From assembly GCA_021828575.1 (NCBI GenBank), contig JAJZEL010000221.1:1-7109 (forward strand): 7,109 nt of DNA. Direction: 5' to 3'. Position numbers and translations under genes: made by a program. Origin of the DNA: Pseudomonadota bacterium. Its GTDB lineage: Bacteria > Pseudomonadota > Gammaproteobacteria > Burkholderiales > Ferrovaceae. Positions within the stretch are counted from its first letter, which is position 1; the number at the start of each line of letters is the position of its first letter. A model generated the notes under the pieces. It saw nothing but the letters and a program-made list of their open reading frames with translations. It was not told the DNA's origin and searched no databases. Of this stretch, positions 1 through 6,713 are shown piece by piece.

Positions 1-532
1 CGGGACGCCGACCCAGCTGCATCAAGGCAGCGCCAGCGAGGGCCGCCGTCAGAAAGGCATTTTGTCCCAGGAGAATATTGACCCAGGCACCAGAAAATCC
101 GGCAAGGCACCACAGTGCATCACGCCCAGGAAAGATTCGCTGAACGACAATCACGTAGACCGCAAGCGTCAAAAGCATGAAGACAAGATACGCGTAAAGA
201 TAGGGTACCAACGCCAGCGGCGAAATGAACAAAAAGAAATTTGGAGGATAAAACCATCCGTAAGACCCTTCCGTCACGATGGGAATGATCGTTTTGACGG
301 CGGATTGCAGGTGACTGGATTGATAAGCATCCGCAGGGTGGCCCGACAAGGCGAGATACGCCGCTCCCCAGAAAACACCAAAATCGAACACAAGCGGAAA
401 GCCATTCGGATCGACGATGTTGGAATGAAACACCAGACCGATGGCAAGAATGGAAAATACCAGTGCAGCCGTGCGTGAATAGAGGCGCAACCGCTTGAGG
501 CCAAGCCAATGATTGTCCTGGTATATCGGCAC
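1..532 (-). CDS. GT87-family (DUF2029) membrane glycosyltransferase, N-terminal 177 residues, truncated by window edge
   Basis: The reading frame is open from 532 to the left edge and gives 177 residues of a hydrophobic protein. What I see: a basic N-terminus, a first membrane segment at about residues 21-36, then a periplasmic-type loop with DFGVFWGAA (residues 50-58) and GHPADAY (64-70), the motif GWFYPPNFF (92-100), further membrane segments, and GQNAFLTAAL (156-165). This order (DF..FW.AA, G.PA.AY, W.YPP, GQN.FLTAAL) is typical of GT87/DUF2029 proteins, GT-C enzymes that transfer sugars from polyprenol-phosphate carriers outside the inner membrane; PimE of mycobacteria is the known example, with a catalytic Asp in the first loop. 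Asp50 is the likely equivalent here (inference). Start: no ATG lies in frame near the beginning; GTG at 532 follows the tadC stop by 12 nt and has GAGAG 9 nt upstream. A role in glycosylating the pilus or envelope is suggested only by operon position. The acceptor and sugar are unknown. Confidence 0.8.
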   Translation of the reverse strand, partial: MPIYQDNHWLGLKRLRLYSRTAALVFSILAIGLVFHSNIVDPNGFPLVFDFGVFWGAAYLALSGHPADAYQSSHLQSAVKTIIPIVTEGSYGWFYPPNFFLFISPLALVPYLYAYLVFMLLTLAVYVIVVQRIFPGRDALWCLAGFSGAWVNILLGQNAFLTAALAGAALMQLGRRP

Positions 533-541
533 GGAATAGTG

Positions 542-546
542 CTCTC
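542..546 (-). promoter_or_regulatory. Ribosome binding site deciding the GTG start of the GT87 gene
   Basis: GAGAG on the minus strand overlaps the tadC TGA stop (547-545) and lies 9 nt before GTG at 532. It is the only Shine-Dalgarno-like stretch near a plausible start in this frame. It supports both the GTG start and translational coupling to tadC. Confidence 0.5.
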
Positions 547-1516
547 AGGGGGACTCTACATTCTCTGTATTACTGGAAGGCTCTCCCTTCATGGCATGCT
601 GGATGTTGGCAATGGCAGGACTCAGGATCAATATGAACAGCAAAGGGAAAATGCACATGATCAACGGCAGCAAAATCTTGGTTGGAATCTTTGCAGCCTG
701 TTCTTCCGCACGCAGACGACGTCCTAAACGCAGGTTTTCAGAGTGGACCCTGAGTGAGTCTGAAATGCTGGTACCAAACTTGTCGGCTTGAACCAGGGTT
801 GACACCAGTGAATCAACGTCTGGGATGCCAACGCGCATGGCGAGGTTGTTCAGCGCCATGTTGCGCGCTGATCCTGCACGTTGTTCAAGCACAACCAACC
901 TGAATTCATCTGAAAGGGCCTTGCTGCGAATGCGCATCTCTTCACCAACCCTTGCAATGGCCACATCCAATGCCAAGCCTGCTTCAACGCAGATGCGCAT
1001 GAGGTCCAGGGCATCAGGGAAATTTTCATAAAGTTCCTGGCGACGTCTTGAAACCAGAAAAGACAAAATGAAGTTGGGCAGCATATAACCGAACGCGGAG
1101 CATATCAGGATGATCAACAGCATTTGTCGAGAATCCAGCGTTAACTTGAAGATTGCTGACAGAATCAAGAACATGATGGGGAAGACGAAAGTCAACAGGG
1201 TTTTGAATCCCAGGTACACTGCTCCAGCACTGTCATTGCGATATCCTGCCGCCATCAGTTCCCTGTGTAAGGGTGATGAATCCCATGCCCCTTTGGGTGC
1301 AGAAAAACGAGCCAGTGGTGACAGTTTACCTGTGATGAATTGACTTGCCTGGGCCAGTGAAGCATGAATGTCCTTGGTATTTCGGTTCTCTTCCTCTACC
1401 ATTTTGTCCAGGCGCCGTGCAGCCGCTGACTTGAAGAGGCTGGTGAGCAGCATCAAAAGCAACCCCACGATGATGAGGGCCCCGAGTGCCAACAAAATGA
1501 TGGAAATGATTGGCAT
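545..1516 (-). CDS. tadC: TadC, Tad pilus inner-membrane platform protein (type II secretion F domain)
   Basis: A 323-residue inner-membrane protein of the GspF/T2SF family, the second of two platform proteins on which the TadA ATPase acts to assemble Flp pili. Membrane segments are visible at about residues 4-26, 103-123, 131-154 and 281-303. The cytoplasmic T2SF domain runs from about 163 to 290 and carries FPDALDLMRICVEAG (166-180), KFGTSISDSLR (246-256) and a basic RRLRAEEQAAKIPTK stretch (266-280) before the last membrane segment, all typical of TadC. A short polar tail (about 308-323) follows. The length is usual for the family. Start: ATG at 1516, 15 nt after the tadB stop, with AGAGGA 11 nt upstream overlapping that stop. 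The stop is TGA. It lies in the same frame as tadB upstream and the glycosyltransferase downstream. Confidence 0.95.
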   Translation of the reverse strand: MPIISIILLALGALIIVGLLLMLLTSLFKSAAARRLDKMVEEENRNTKDIHASLAQASQFITGKLSPLARFSAPKGAWDSSPLHRELMAAGYRNDSAGAVYLGFKTLLTFVFPIMFLILSAIFKLTLDSRQMLLIILICSAFGYMLPNFILSFLVSRRRQELYENFPDALDLMRICVEAGLALDVAIARVGEEMRIRSKALSDEFRLVVLEQRAGSARNMALNNLAMRVGIPDVDSLVSTLVQADKFGTSISDSLRVHSENLRLGRRLRAEEQAAKIPTKILLPLIMCIFPLLFILILSPAIANIQHAMKGEPSSNTENVESP

Positions 1517-1527
1517 ACCGAATCGAT

Positions 1528-1533
1528 TCCTCT
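1528..1533 (-). promoter_or_regulatory. Ribosome binding site of tadC, overlapping the tadB stop
   Basis: AGAGGA on the minus strand overlaps the tadB TAG (1534-1532) and lies 11 nt before the tadC ATG, a slightly long spacer. Its placement makes initiation of tadC likely to depend on ribosomes finishing tadB. Confidence 0.5.
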
Positions 1534-2503
1534 ATACCCGGATATTGGTAATGCTTCTGATCCAGATCACACCCACCAGCAGGAGCACAGCCATCAGTTT
1601 GACGATGGGCCAGCCGCCGGGATCGATCCAGAAAAAGCTGAGATAGCTTGGATTGACAAGGGTCATCAATCCGGCAAAACCAAAAGGCAACAGACCCAGA
1701 ATCCAACCGGACAGACGACCTTCGGCAGCAAGTACCTTCACGGTACGGCGCAATTTCATACGCTCGCGAATCAGTTTTGCCAGATCGATCATCAGGTTAC
1801 TGAGGTTTCCTCCGGTCTCTGACTGGATCAGGACAGCCAGGGCAAAGTAACGCATATCCATGCTGTCCACACGGTTAGCAAGGTTAAGGACTCCTTCCCG
1901 CACAGTCGAACCAAAACTGATTTCGTCCGAAGTGGTACGAAACTCGGTAGCAATGGGTTCAGGACCTTCAACACCCACTGTTCTCAAGGCGCTTGAAAAG
2001 GCATGACCGGCGCGCATGGCTTGCCCCAACAGGTCCAGCGCATCAGGTAACTGGGATTCAATCTGCTTCATGCGGGAGGTTCTGATAATCCGCAATACTA
2101 AAATGGGCGCCGCCCCTGAAACGGCAACGGCAATCAGAACGGTCAAAAAACCTGCGCCGGCCAACAGGCTGATTACCAGGGCAGCCAGTCCCAAACCACC
2201 CATGACCCCCAGGACCTGTACAACCAGGTATGGCTGATTTGCCTGGCGCAGCAACGTGTCGAGTGCATCCAGTTGCTGAATTTGTTTCAGGAAGCGGTCT
2301 GTGGCAGGGTTGGTGCTGTAGGCGCCGCGTTTCAGTCGCGGTGTAGCCGATTGGGGAAGCTCTCCTGAAATGGTTTGCAGTCGCATCCTGAGCCGTCGTG
2401 ATTCAGAACCGGCCCAGTTGCTCCAAAACAGGATGAGCGACTCAATCAGGCCAAACAGGCCCAAAAACGCAAGAATGAGAATGAAATATGCCCAATAGTC
2501 CAT
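1532..2503 (-). CDS. tadB: TadB, Tad pilus inner-membrane platform protein (type II secretion F domain)
   Basis: A 323-residue integral membrane protein of the GspF/T2SF family and partner of TadC in the inner-membrane platform of the Flp pilus machine. Membrane segments are visible at about residues 5-27, 95-117, 119-139, 267-290 and 298-315. The T2SF domain lies between, with LPDALDLLGQAMRAG (152-166), HAFSSALRTVG (167-177), ETGGNLSNLM (229-238) and a basic RERMKLRRTVK run (246-256), matching TadB. Residues 30-90 form a polar cytoplasmic stretch rich in Arg and Gln. Start: ATG at 2503 is the first in its frame after a tandem stop (TAG TGA) ending tadA, with a 9-nt gap. No good Shine-Dalgarno precedes it, so coupling to tadA translation is likely (inference). 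The stop is TAG. Its length equals that of TadC, but the two are clearly different proteins with the duplicated-domain ancestry known for this pair. Confidence 0.95.
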   Translation of the reverse strand: MDYWAYFILILAFLGLFGLIESLILFWSNWAGSESRRLRMRLQTISGELPQSATPRLKRGAYSTNPATDRFLKQIQQLDALDTLLRQANQPYLVVQVLGVMGGLGLAALVISLLAGAGFLTVLIAVAVSGAAPILVLRIIRTSRMKQIESQLPDALDLLGQAMRAGHAFSSALRTVGVEGPEPIATEFRTTSDEISFGSTVREGVLNLANRVDSMDMRYFALAVLIQSETGGNLSNLMIDLAKLIRERMKLRRTVKVLAAEGRLSGWILGLLPFGFAGLMTLVNPSYLSFFWIDPGGWPIVKLMAVLLLVGVIWIRSITNIRV

Positions 2504-2512
2504 GTTGGATCA

Positions 2513-3871
2513 CTAGCCGTTATGATCGGGGTCAAAAAGGTACTCTGGCAGTGGAGCGCCTCGGGCTGCCACTTTTTCTGCAAACTTGGGGCGGATGCCA
2601 GTGGCCCTGAATCGACCTTGCACGGTACCATCCGGAGCAACGCCCGTTTGCTGAAACCTGAAAATCTCCTGGGTGGATATCATGTCACCTTCCATCCCGG
2701 TCAATTCGAGAATACTGATGATTTTTCGTTTGCCGTCGCTCAATCGCGATACCTGGATGATGGCGGTCAAGGCAGAGACGATTTGTTGTCGCAGGGGGCG
2801 CACGGGCATGTTGAGCCCCGAAATGGCCACCATGTTCTCCAGGCGGGTCAGCGCATCTCGGGCTGTATTGGCGTGTATGGTGGCCATTGAACCTTCGTGA
2901 CCCGTATTCATGGCCTGCAGCATATCCAGAACTTCTGCGCCGCGAACTTCGCCGACAATGATGCGATCGGGTCGCATGCGCAAGCTGTTTTTGATCAGGG
3001 CGCGCTGGTTGATTTCACCTTCCCCTTCAATGTTTGGAGGACGGGTTTCAAGTCTAACCACGTGAGGCTGCTGCAAGCGCAACTCAGCGGCATCCTCGAT
3101 GGTCACGATGCGTTCATCGTCCGGTATGAACCCGGACATGAGATTGAGCATCGTGGTTTTGCCACTACCCGTTCCGCCAGAAATGATGATGTTGGTTTTG
3201 GTCTTGACCATGGCGGCAATCATCATGGCCATATCACGAGTCATGCTGCCGTAATCAACGAGTTGCTCTACGCCAAGCGGGACGGCAGAGAAACGGCGAA
3301 TGGACAACGCTGGGCCATCCAGGGCCAGCGGTGGAATGATGGCATTGACGCGCGAGCCATCGGGAAGTCGGGCATCCACCATGGGGCTTGACTCATCTAC
3401 GCGCCGCCCGATTCGCGATACGATTTTTTCGATGATGCGCAGCAGGTGCTCATCATCCGTAAACCGCACGTTGGTGAGTTCCAGCTTGCCATGTCGCTCC
3501 ACATACACGGTATGAGGGCCATTGACGAGAATGTCTGACACGGCGCTGTCGGCCAGCAGGGGTTCCAATGGGCCGAGTCCCATGACCTCATTTTGAATGG
3601 ATGTAATCAGTGCCTTGCGCTGGGTTTCGCCAAGAATGATGCTTTTTTCGTTGATGGTTTCATCAACGAACACTGCCAGGCGCTGGCGCAGTTCGGCCTC
3701 AGAAATCTTCTCCATGACAGAGAGATCAAATTTTTTGAGAAGCTCAAGGTGGATTTCTGATTTCAGGCGAATTGCATCCGCATCGACGCGATGCGCATCT
3801 GCAACCAGGGCTTCACCCTGCTCCGTTGCCGTCTGGATGTTGGGAGTATTCAACAGTTCACGCAGCGACAT
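2513..3871 (-). CDS. tadA: TadA/CpaF, Tad pilus secretion ATPase
   Basis: A 452-residue cytoplasmic hexameric ATPase of the type II/IV secretion (GspE/VirB11-like) superfamily that powers Flp pilus assembly and, in some Tad systems, retraction. All expected parts are visible. An N-terminal helical region (about 1-95) leads to the start of the conserved N-domain with GLGPLEPLL (98-106) and DILVNGP (113-119). The Walker A is GGTGSGKTT (232-240, Lys238), the Asp box TIEDAAELRL (257-266), the Walker B DRIIVGEVRG (302-311, Glu308), and the His box GHEGSMATIHANT (324-336, His325 and His333). No catalytic residue is missing, so the ATPase should be active. The length is normal for TadA. Start: ATG at 3871, with TGAGGAG only 5 nt upstream, 21 nt after the tadZ stop. 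It ends with tandem TAG TGA. TadA is expected to dock on TadB/TadC, encoded directly downstream. Confidence 0.97.
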   Translation of the reverse strand: MSLRELLNTPNIQTATEQGEALVADAHRVDADAIRLKSEIHLELLKKFDLSVMEKISEAELRQRLAVFVDETINEKSIILGETQRKALITSIQNEVMGLGPLEPLLADSAVSDILVNGPHTVYVERHGKLELTNVRFTDDEHLLRIIEKIVSRIGRRVDESSPMVDARLPDGSRVNAIIPPLALDGPALSIRRFSAVPLGVEQLVDYGSMTRDMAMMIAAMVKTKTNIIISGGTGSGKTTMLNLMSGFIPDDERIVTIEDAAELRLQQPHVVRLETRPPNIEGEGEINQRALIKNSLRMRPDRIIVGEVRGAEVLDMLQAMNTGHEGSMATIHANTARDALTRLENMVAISGLNMPVRPLRQQIVSALTAIIQVSRLSDGKRKIISILELTGMEGDMISTQEIFRFQQTGVAPDGTVQGRFRATGIRPKFAEKVAARGAPLPEYLFDPDHNG

Positions 3872-3876
3872 GATGA

Positions 3877-3883
3877 CTCCTCA
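3877..3883 (-). promoter_or_regulatory. Strong ribosome binding site of tadA
   Basis: TGAGGAG on the minus strand lies 5 nt before ATG at 3871, inside the 21-nt gap after tadZ. It is among the strongest Shine-Dalgarno sequences in the window and fixes the tadA start. An earlier in-frame start is excluded because its own TGA is a stop in that frame. Confidence 0.7.
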
Positions 3884-3892
3884 GGCTATTGA

Positions 3893-5077
3893 CTACTTGA
3901 CTATTGAGGCAATTTTGCGCCAAAAAGAACTTGCAGCAGGCTGCTCCTGCTTTGGCATGGCTCCTACCAGCTGATCGGCCCATCGGATGAGGGCAAGGGT
4001 CAAGACGCCATCTGGGGCAATTTCATACAATGGCTTGCCGGCGTTGATGGAAGTGCTGGCATTGTGAAAATCGTTGGGCAAATGCATGTAAAACTTGGTG
4101 TGCAGCGCCTCTTCAATCTTTTCTACCGAAAGATCCTTGGAGTTCCCCTGACGATTCACAATGATGCGAATCTTCGATTCAGGGTAGTGCAACGCCCGAA
4201 AGGTTCTTTGAAGCCGTTGTGTACCCCGAACATAAGGCAAAACGGTTTGCATGATGGGAAAAATAAGGTCGGATCGATCCATGGCTCGCAATGAAAGCGG
4301 ATCGAGCGTTCTTTCAAGGTCGATGCAAATAAAATCGAATTGGCGCGAACCCAGCGTCAGAATATTGTCGATCTGTTCGGGAGTGATGCCAACGGACTGT
4401 TCCGGGTTACTGGGAGCCCGCAACAACCAGGTGCTCTTGCCTACCTGAACACAAGCGGCTTCCAGCATCTGTCCATCCAGATTGGGTTTGCGAATCACAT
4501 CGCCGAGGCTACGGCCATCATCGCTGTCGGTGATGTAAAAGGAGGCATCTCCAAACTGCAGATCCAGATCGATGAGAAGCACGCGCTTGTGATGGACTTC
4601 TCCCAAAACATAAGCCAGATTACTGGCAATGAAGGAGGTTCCTCCTCCACCCTTGCAAGGGATGAAAGTCAGGATTTTTCCTGCGGCGCGATTGCCCAGG
4701 GCAGCGGCCAGTCGTGACCTGGCACGTTCGATGACTTCGGGCAGACGTTCGCTGATTTCGGCGCTATCGAGCACATCACGCACACCAACGCGCATGGCCT
4801 GCACCAGGATGCGTTCCATGTCGCCTTGGCCAATCAGCAGCACCGTTGTGGAATGCGGATGACGCAGATTAAAGATTTCAATGGCCGACCAGTCCAGATG
4901 GTCAATATCCGGATAGTTCAGAATCAAAAGATCTGCCGAGGATACTTCCGGAGTGTCGATGTTGAGTTTTGCACCAACCTGTTCGAGAACAACAAACTGA
5001 TCGCTGCGACATTTCTCCTGCAGAATGTTTTTCAGATCCTGAGGAGGTGAACTAGCCGAAAGTGCCGTTATTTTCAT
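3893..5077 (-). CDS. tadZ: TadZ/CpaE, Tad pilus localisation protein (pseudo-receiver plus ParA/MinD-like ATPase)
   Basis: A 394-residue cytoplasmic protein that, in known Tad systems, marks the pole or site where the machine assembles. Residues 1-125 look like a response-regulator receiver fold: the third strand LLILNYPD (50-57) has Asn54 where the phosphorylated Asp is expected, so it is probably a pseudo-receiver (inference). From about 134 to 370 it is a MinD/ParA-like domain with a deviant Walker A KGGGGTS (142-148), LLIDLDLQFGD (167-177) and FICIDLERTLD (249-259). The P-loop keeps the signature Lys142 but has Thr147 where canonical ParA/MinD has Lys; loss of that lysine is common in TadZ/CpaE. 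VNRQGNS (307-313) is the MinD-like base-binding region. Start: ATG at 5077, with an in-frame TAG just upstream and no clear Shine-Dalgarno. The gene begins 27 nt after the lipoprotein stop. The stop is TAG. Confidence 0.93.
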   Translation of the reverse strand: MKITALSASSPPQDLKNILQEKCRSDQFVVLEQVGAKLNIDTPEVSSADLLILNYPDIDHLDWSAIEIFNLRHPHSTTVLLIGQGDMERILVQAMRVGVRDVLDSAEISERLPEVIERARSRLAAALGNRAAGKILTFIPCKGGGGTSFIASNLAYVLGEVHHKRVLLIDLDLQFGDASFYITDSDDGRSLGDVIRKPNLDGQMLEAACVQVGKSTWLLRAPSNPEQSVGITPEQIDNILTLGSRQFDFICIDLERTLDPLSLRAMDRSDLIFPIMQTVLPYVRGTQRLQRTFRALHYPESKIRIIVNRQGNSKDLSVEKIEEALHTKFYMHLPNDFHNASTSINAGKPLYEIAPDGVLTLALIRWADQLVGAMPKQEQPAASSFWRKIASIVK

Positions 5078-5104
5078 CTTATGATTCTATGCACACACCC
5101 TTGG

Positions 5105-5425
5105 TCAGGGCGTCGTTCCGGAAATGACAGGAGCCGTCATGGATGTCGAAGTACCGGTGCCAATGCCAATTGTAAAAGGGTTTGCTGCAGGTGGAGGCGC
5201 CAGGAACGAGCTGACGTACCGATCCATGACCGCCTTGGCAGGCGAACCATAAAGCCCTTGTGGGCCAGTGGGGGGAATGCCGTTCGGGTTCACGATCTGG
5301 GCTGCAAGGTTATCATGAACGGCCTGGCCCAATGAAGGGTCGGCGTTGTACTGGCGTGGTGCACACCCTCCCAACAGAGTAGTAATCAACAGGACAGAAG
5401 CAATCGATTTGGCAAAGAGTTTCAT
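5105..5425 (-). CDS. Small lipoprotein in the rcpB/cpaD position of the tad operon
   Basis: A 106-residue predicted lipoprotein. A lipoprotein signal peptide is clear: Lys2 and Lys6, a hydrophobic core (8-18) and the lipobox LGGC (18-21), with Cys21 to be lipidated. Ala at +2 predicts outer-membrane sorting under the enterobacterial Lol rule. The mature part is only about 85 residues and rich in Pro, Gly, Ala and Thr, with QIVNPNG (43-49), a G..G.PAKAV.DRY.SSF stretch (57-74) followed by APPPAANPF (76-84), and a Gly/Thr/Ser-rich tail. I recall similar small lipoproteins from proteobacterial tad loci, but not a characterised function. Between secretin and tadZ it sits where rcpB or cpaD stands in other systems, so it may help the secretin insert or stay stable; CpaD itself is longer and I see no clear homology. 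Start: ATG at 5425 overlaps the rcpA stop by 4 nt (ATGA), with AAGGAGA 9 nt upstream. Confidence 0.85.
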   Translation of the reverse strand: MKLFAKSIASVLLITTLLGGCAPRQYNADPSLGQAVHDNLAAQIVNPNGIPPTGPQGLYGSPAKAVMDRYVSSFLAPPPAANPFTIGIGTGTSTSMTAPVISGTTP

Positions 5426-6705
5426 GGGCGTTTGTCTCCTTCCATTTTACCCTCGAGCTGAAATTCCGAGCGGGTCGGCGTTGCAAAATTATCGGTTGGC
5501 AACGGCAATTTGATGTCGGAAGGCTTGATGATGTGGGGGGTGATCACGAAAACGAGTTCCGTACGATCGCTCTGAAACTCACTGCTGCGAAATAGTGCGC
5601 CGATAATCGGAATTTCTCCCAATCCCGGAAAAGCTTTGGCGGCTTCAGTGACGTTGTTTTTGATAAGACCGCCAATGGCGAGACTCTGGCCGTCGTTGAG
5701 TTCCACTGTCGTGGAGGCGCGACGCGTGGTAATGGTTGGAATGACACTCTGACTACCTCCCGTACCCAGGGTTGTCCCTGTTGCCGAGAGTTCTGATACT
5801 TCTGGACTGACACGAAGATTGATTCTTCCACCGCTGAGAACCGTTGGCACAAACTTGAGCCCCACACCAAACTGTTCTTCCTGAAGCGTGATCATGGTGG
5901 CAAGCCCCGTGGTCTGGGGGATGGGAATGTAGATTTTACCGCCAGCCAAAAAGGAGGCTTCCTGTCCGCTGATTGCGACGATGTTGGGCTCTGCCAGAAT
6001 CTTGGCGCGTCCATCATTGATTTCCGCATCAAGGATCATCGACCCGCGCTTTGCCAGCTTGCCCATCGTAATTGAGCCGGCAGAGCCCGCAGAAAATGCT
6101 GTGTTGACACCCAGATTCGATCCGGTGTCCCCGCTCCAAATACCCCCTGCACCAAGCTTGTCATCAATGGTTTTATTGACTTCTGCGACCTTGACCTCAA
6201 GCAGTACCTGCGCGATGTCCTGAGTCAACAGCATGTTGATGACTTTCTTTCCACCAAACTGCTCTGCCAGAAGCATGGCCTGGCGAACGGCAACTGCATC
6301 CGTGACAAGACCACTTAATACGTAGGATTCACCCGCAGCACTGACCTTGATCTCTTTTTCAGCGGGCATCAACTCGGTGAGTTTTTCGCGAAGTCCCACC
6401 AGATCAAGGGATACGACGGCGTCCATCAACGTCAGGTGATTGTCGCGTGTCCATAAATAAATGTTGGTACTGCCAATTTTTTTACCGACCAGGAATACTT
6501 CCCTGTTCTTGACCAGACTGACATCCACCACTTCTGGATTGGCCACTGAAACCCGGGCCAAATCGGAAGGGGACAGGATACGCATGGATTTGCCCAGAGT
6601 GACTTTTAGCACTACCGGCGCTGGTTCAGGAGAAGGTTCTGTAGCGCCCCGGGCTGGTCCGGCACAGACCAGAAATAAGCTCAGGAATGAAATCAGGATT
6701 TTCAT
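5422..6705 (-). CDS. rcpA: RcpA/CpaC, Tad pilus outer-membrane secretin
   Basis: The secretin that forms the outer-membrane channel for the Flp pilus: 427 residues from the ATG at 6705. A Sec signal peptide (1-20: Lys2, hydrophobic core, A-R-G before Ala21) is followed by the pilus-formation N-domain (about 31-100) with GKSMRILSPSDLARVSVANP (38-57) and FLVGKKIGSTNIYLW (71-85). A BON-like segment (about 105-160) comes next, and then the secretin domain (about 165-395) with ILAEPNIVAISGQEASFLAG (236-255), TTRRASTTVEL (326-336), GGLIKN (345-350) and RTELVFVITPHII (381-393). A Gly/Ser/Thr-rich stretch (309-320) replaces part of a usually hydrophobic loop. A TTG at 6717 would add four residues and overlap the cpaB stop. 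I prefer the ATG because the signal peptide then begins at once and a weak TGAGT lies 6 nt upstream. The gap to cpaB is 8 nt; the stop is TGA, overlapping the next start. Confidence 0.95.
   Translation of the reverse strand: MKILISFLSLFLVCAGPARGATEPSPEPAPVVLKVTLGKSMRILSPSDLARVSVANPEVVDVSLVKNREVFLVGKKIGSTNIYLWTRDNHLTLMDAVVSLDLVGLREKLTELMPAEKEIKVSAAGESYVLSGLVTDAVAVRQAMLLAEQFGGKKVINMLLTQDIAQVLLEVKVAEVNKTIDDKLGAGGIWSGDTGSNLGVNTAFSAGSAGSITMGKLAKRGSMILDAEINDGRAKILAEPNIVAISGQEASFLAGGKIYIPIPQTTGLATMITLQEEQFGVGLKFVPTVLSGGRINLRVSPEVSELSATGTTLGTGGSQSVIPTITTRRASTTVELNDGQSLAIGGLIKNNVTEAAKAFPGLGEIPIIGALFRSSEFQSDRTELVFVITPHIIKPSDIKLPLPTDNFATPTRSEFQLEGKMEGDKRP
5435..5441 (-). promoter_or_regulatory. Ribosome binding site of the lipoprotein gene, inside rcpA
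   Basis: AAGGAGA on the minus strand lies within the last codons of rcpA and 9 nt before ATG at 5425. With the ATGA stop/start overlap it indicates translational coupling of the lipoprotein to the secretin. Confidence 0.7.
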
Positions 6706-6713
6706 GGCAGGAC

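Noticed and set aside
62..509. Open frames on both strands (plus 62-478; minus 120-509 and 274-504) overlapping the left-edge gene
   Set aside because: Their translations are compositionally odd (Arg/Lys-rich or Cys/Ser-rich) and match nothing, while a third frame on the minus strand from GTG 532 gives clear GT87 motifs through the same bases.
2897..3391. 164-codon open frame on the plus strand, antisense to tadA
   Set aside because: It lies wholly opposite the well-conserved TadA catalytic region, its translation resembles no family I know, and it is explained by the codon pattern of the opposite gene.
4634..4645. Palindrome GGAGGTTCCTCC
   Set aside because: It lies inside the tadZ P-loop codons (Gly-Gly-Thr-Ser) and is explained by them. 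The loop of two bases is too tight for a terminator and no T-run follows.
828..4798. 14-base repeat CCAACGCGCATGGC at 828-841 and 4785-4798
   Set aside because: Both copies encode an Ala-Met-Arg-Val-Gly run in tadC and tadZ, and there is no extended similarity or third copy, so coincidence is sufficient.
5078..5104. The largest intergenic gap (27 nt, before tadZ) as a promoter or terminator
   Set aside because: It is too short and shows no -10/-35 pair, inverted repeat or T-run, so transcription most likely continues from upstream.
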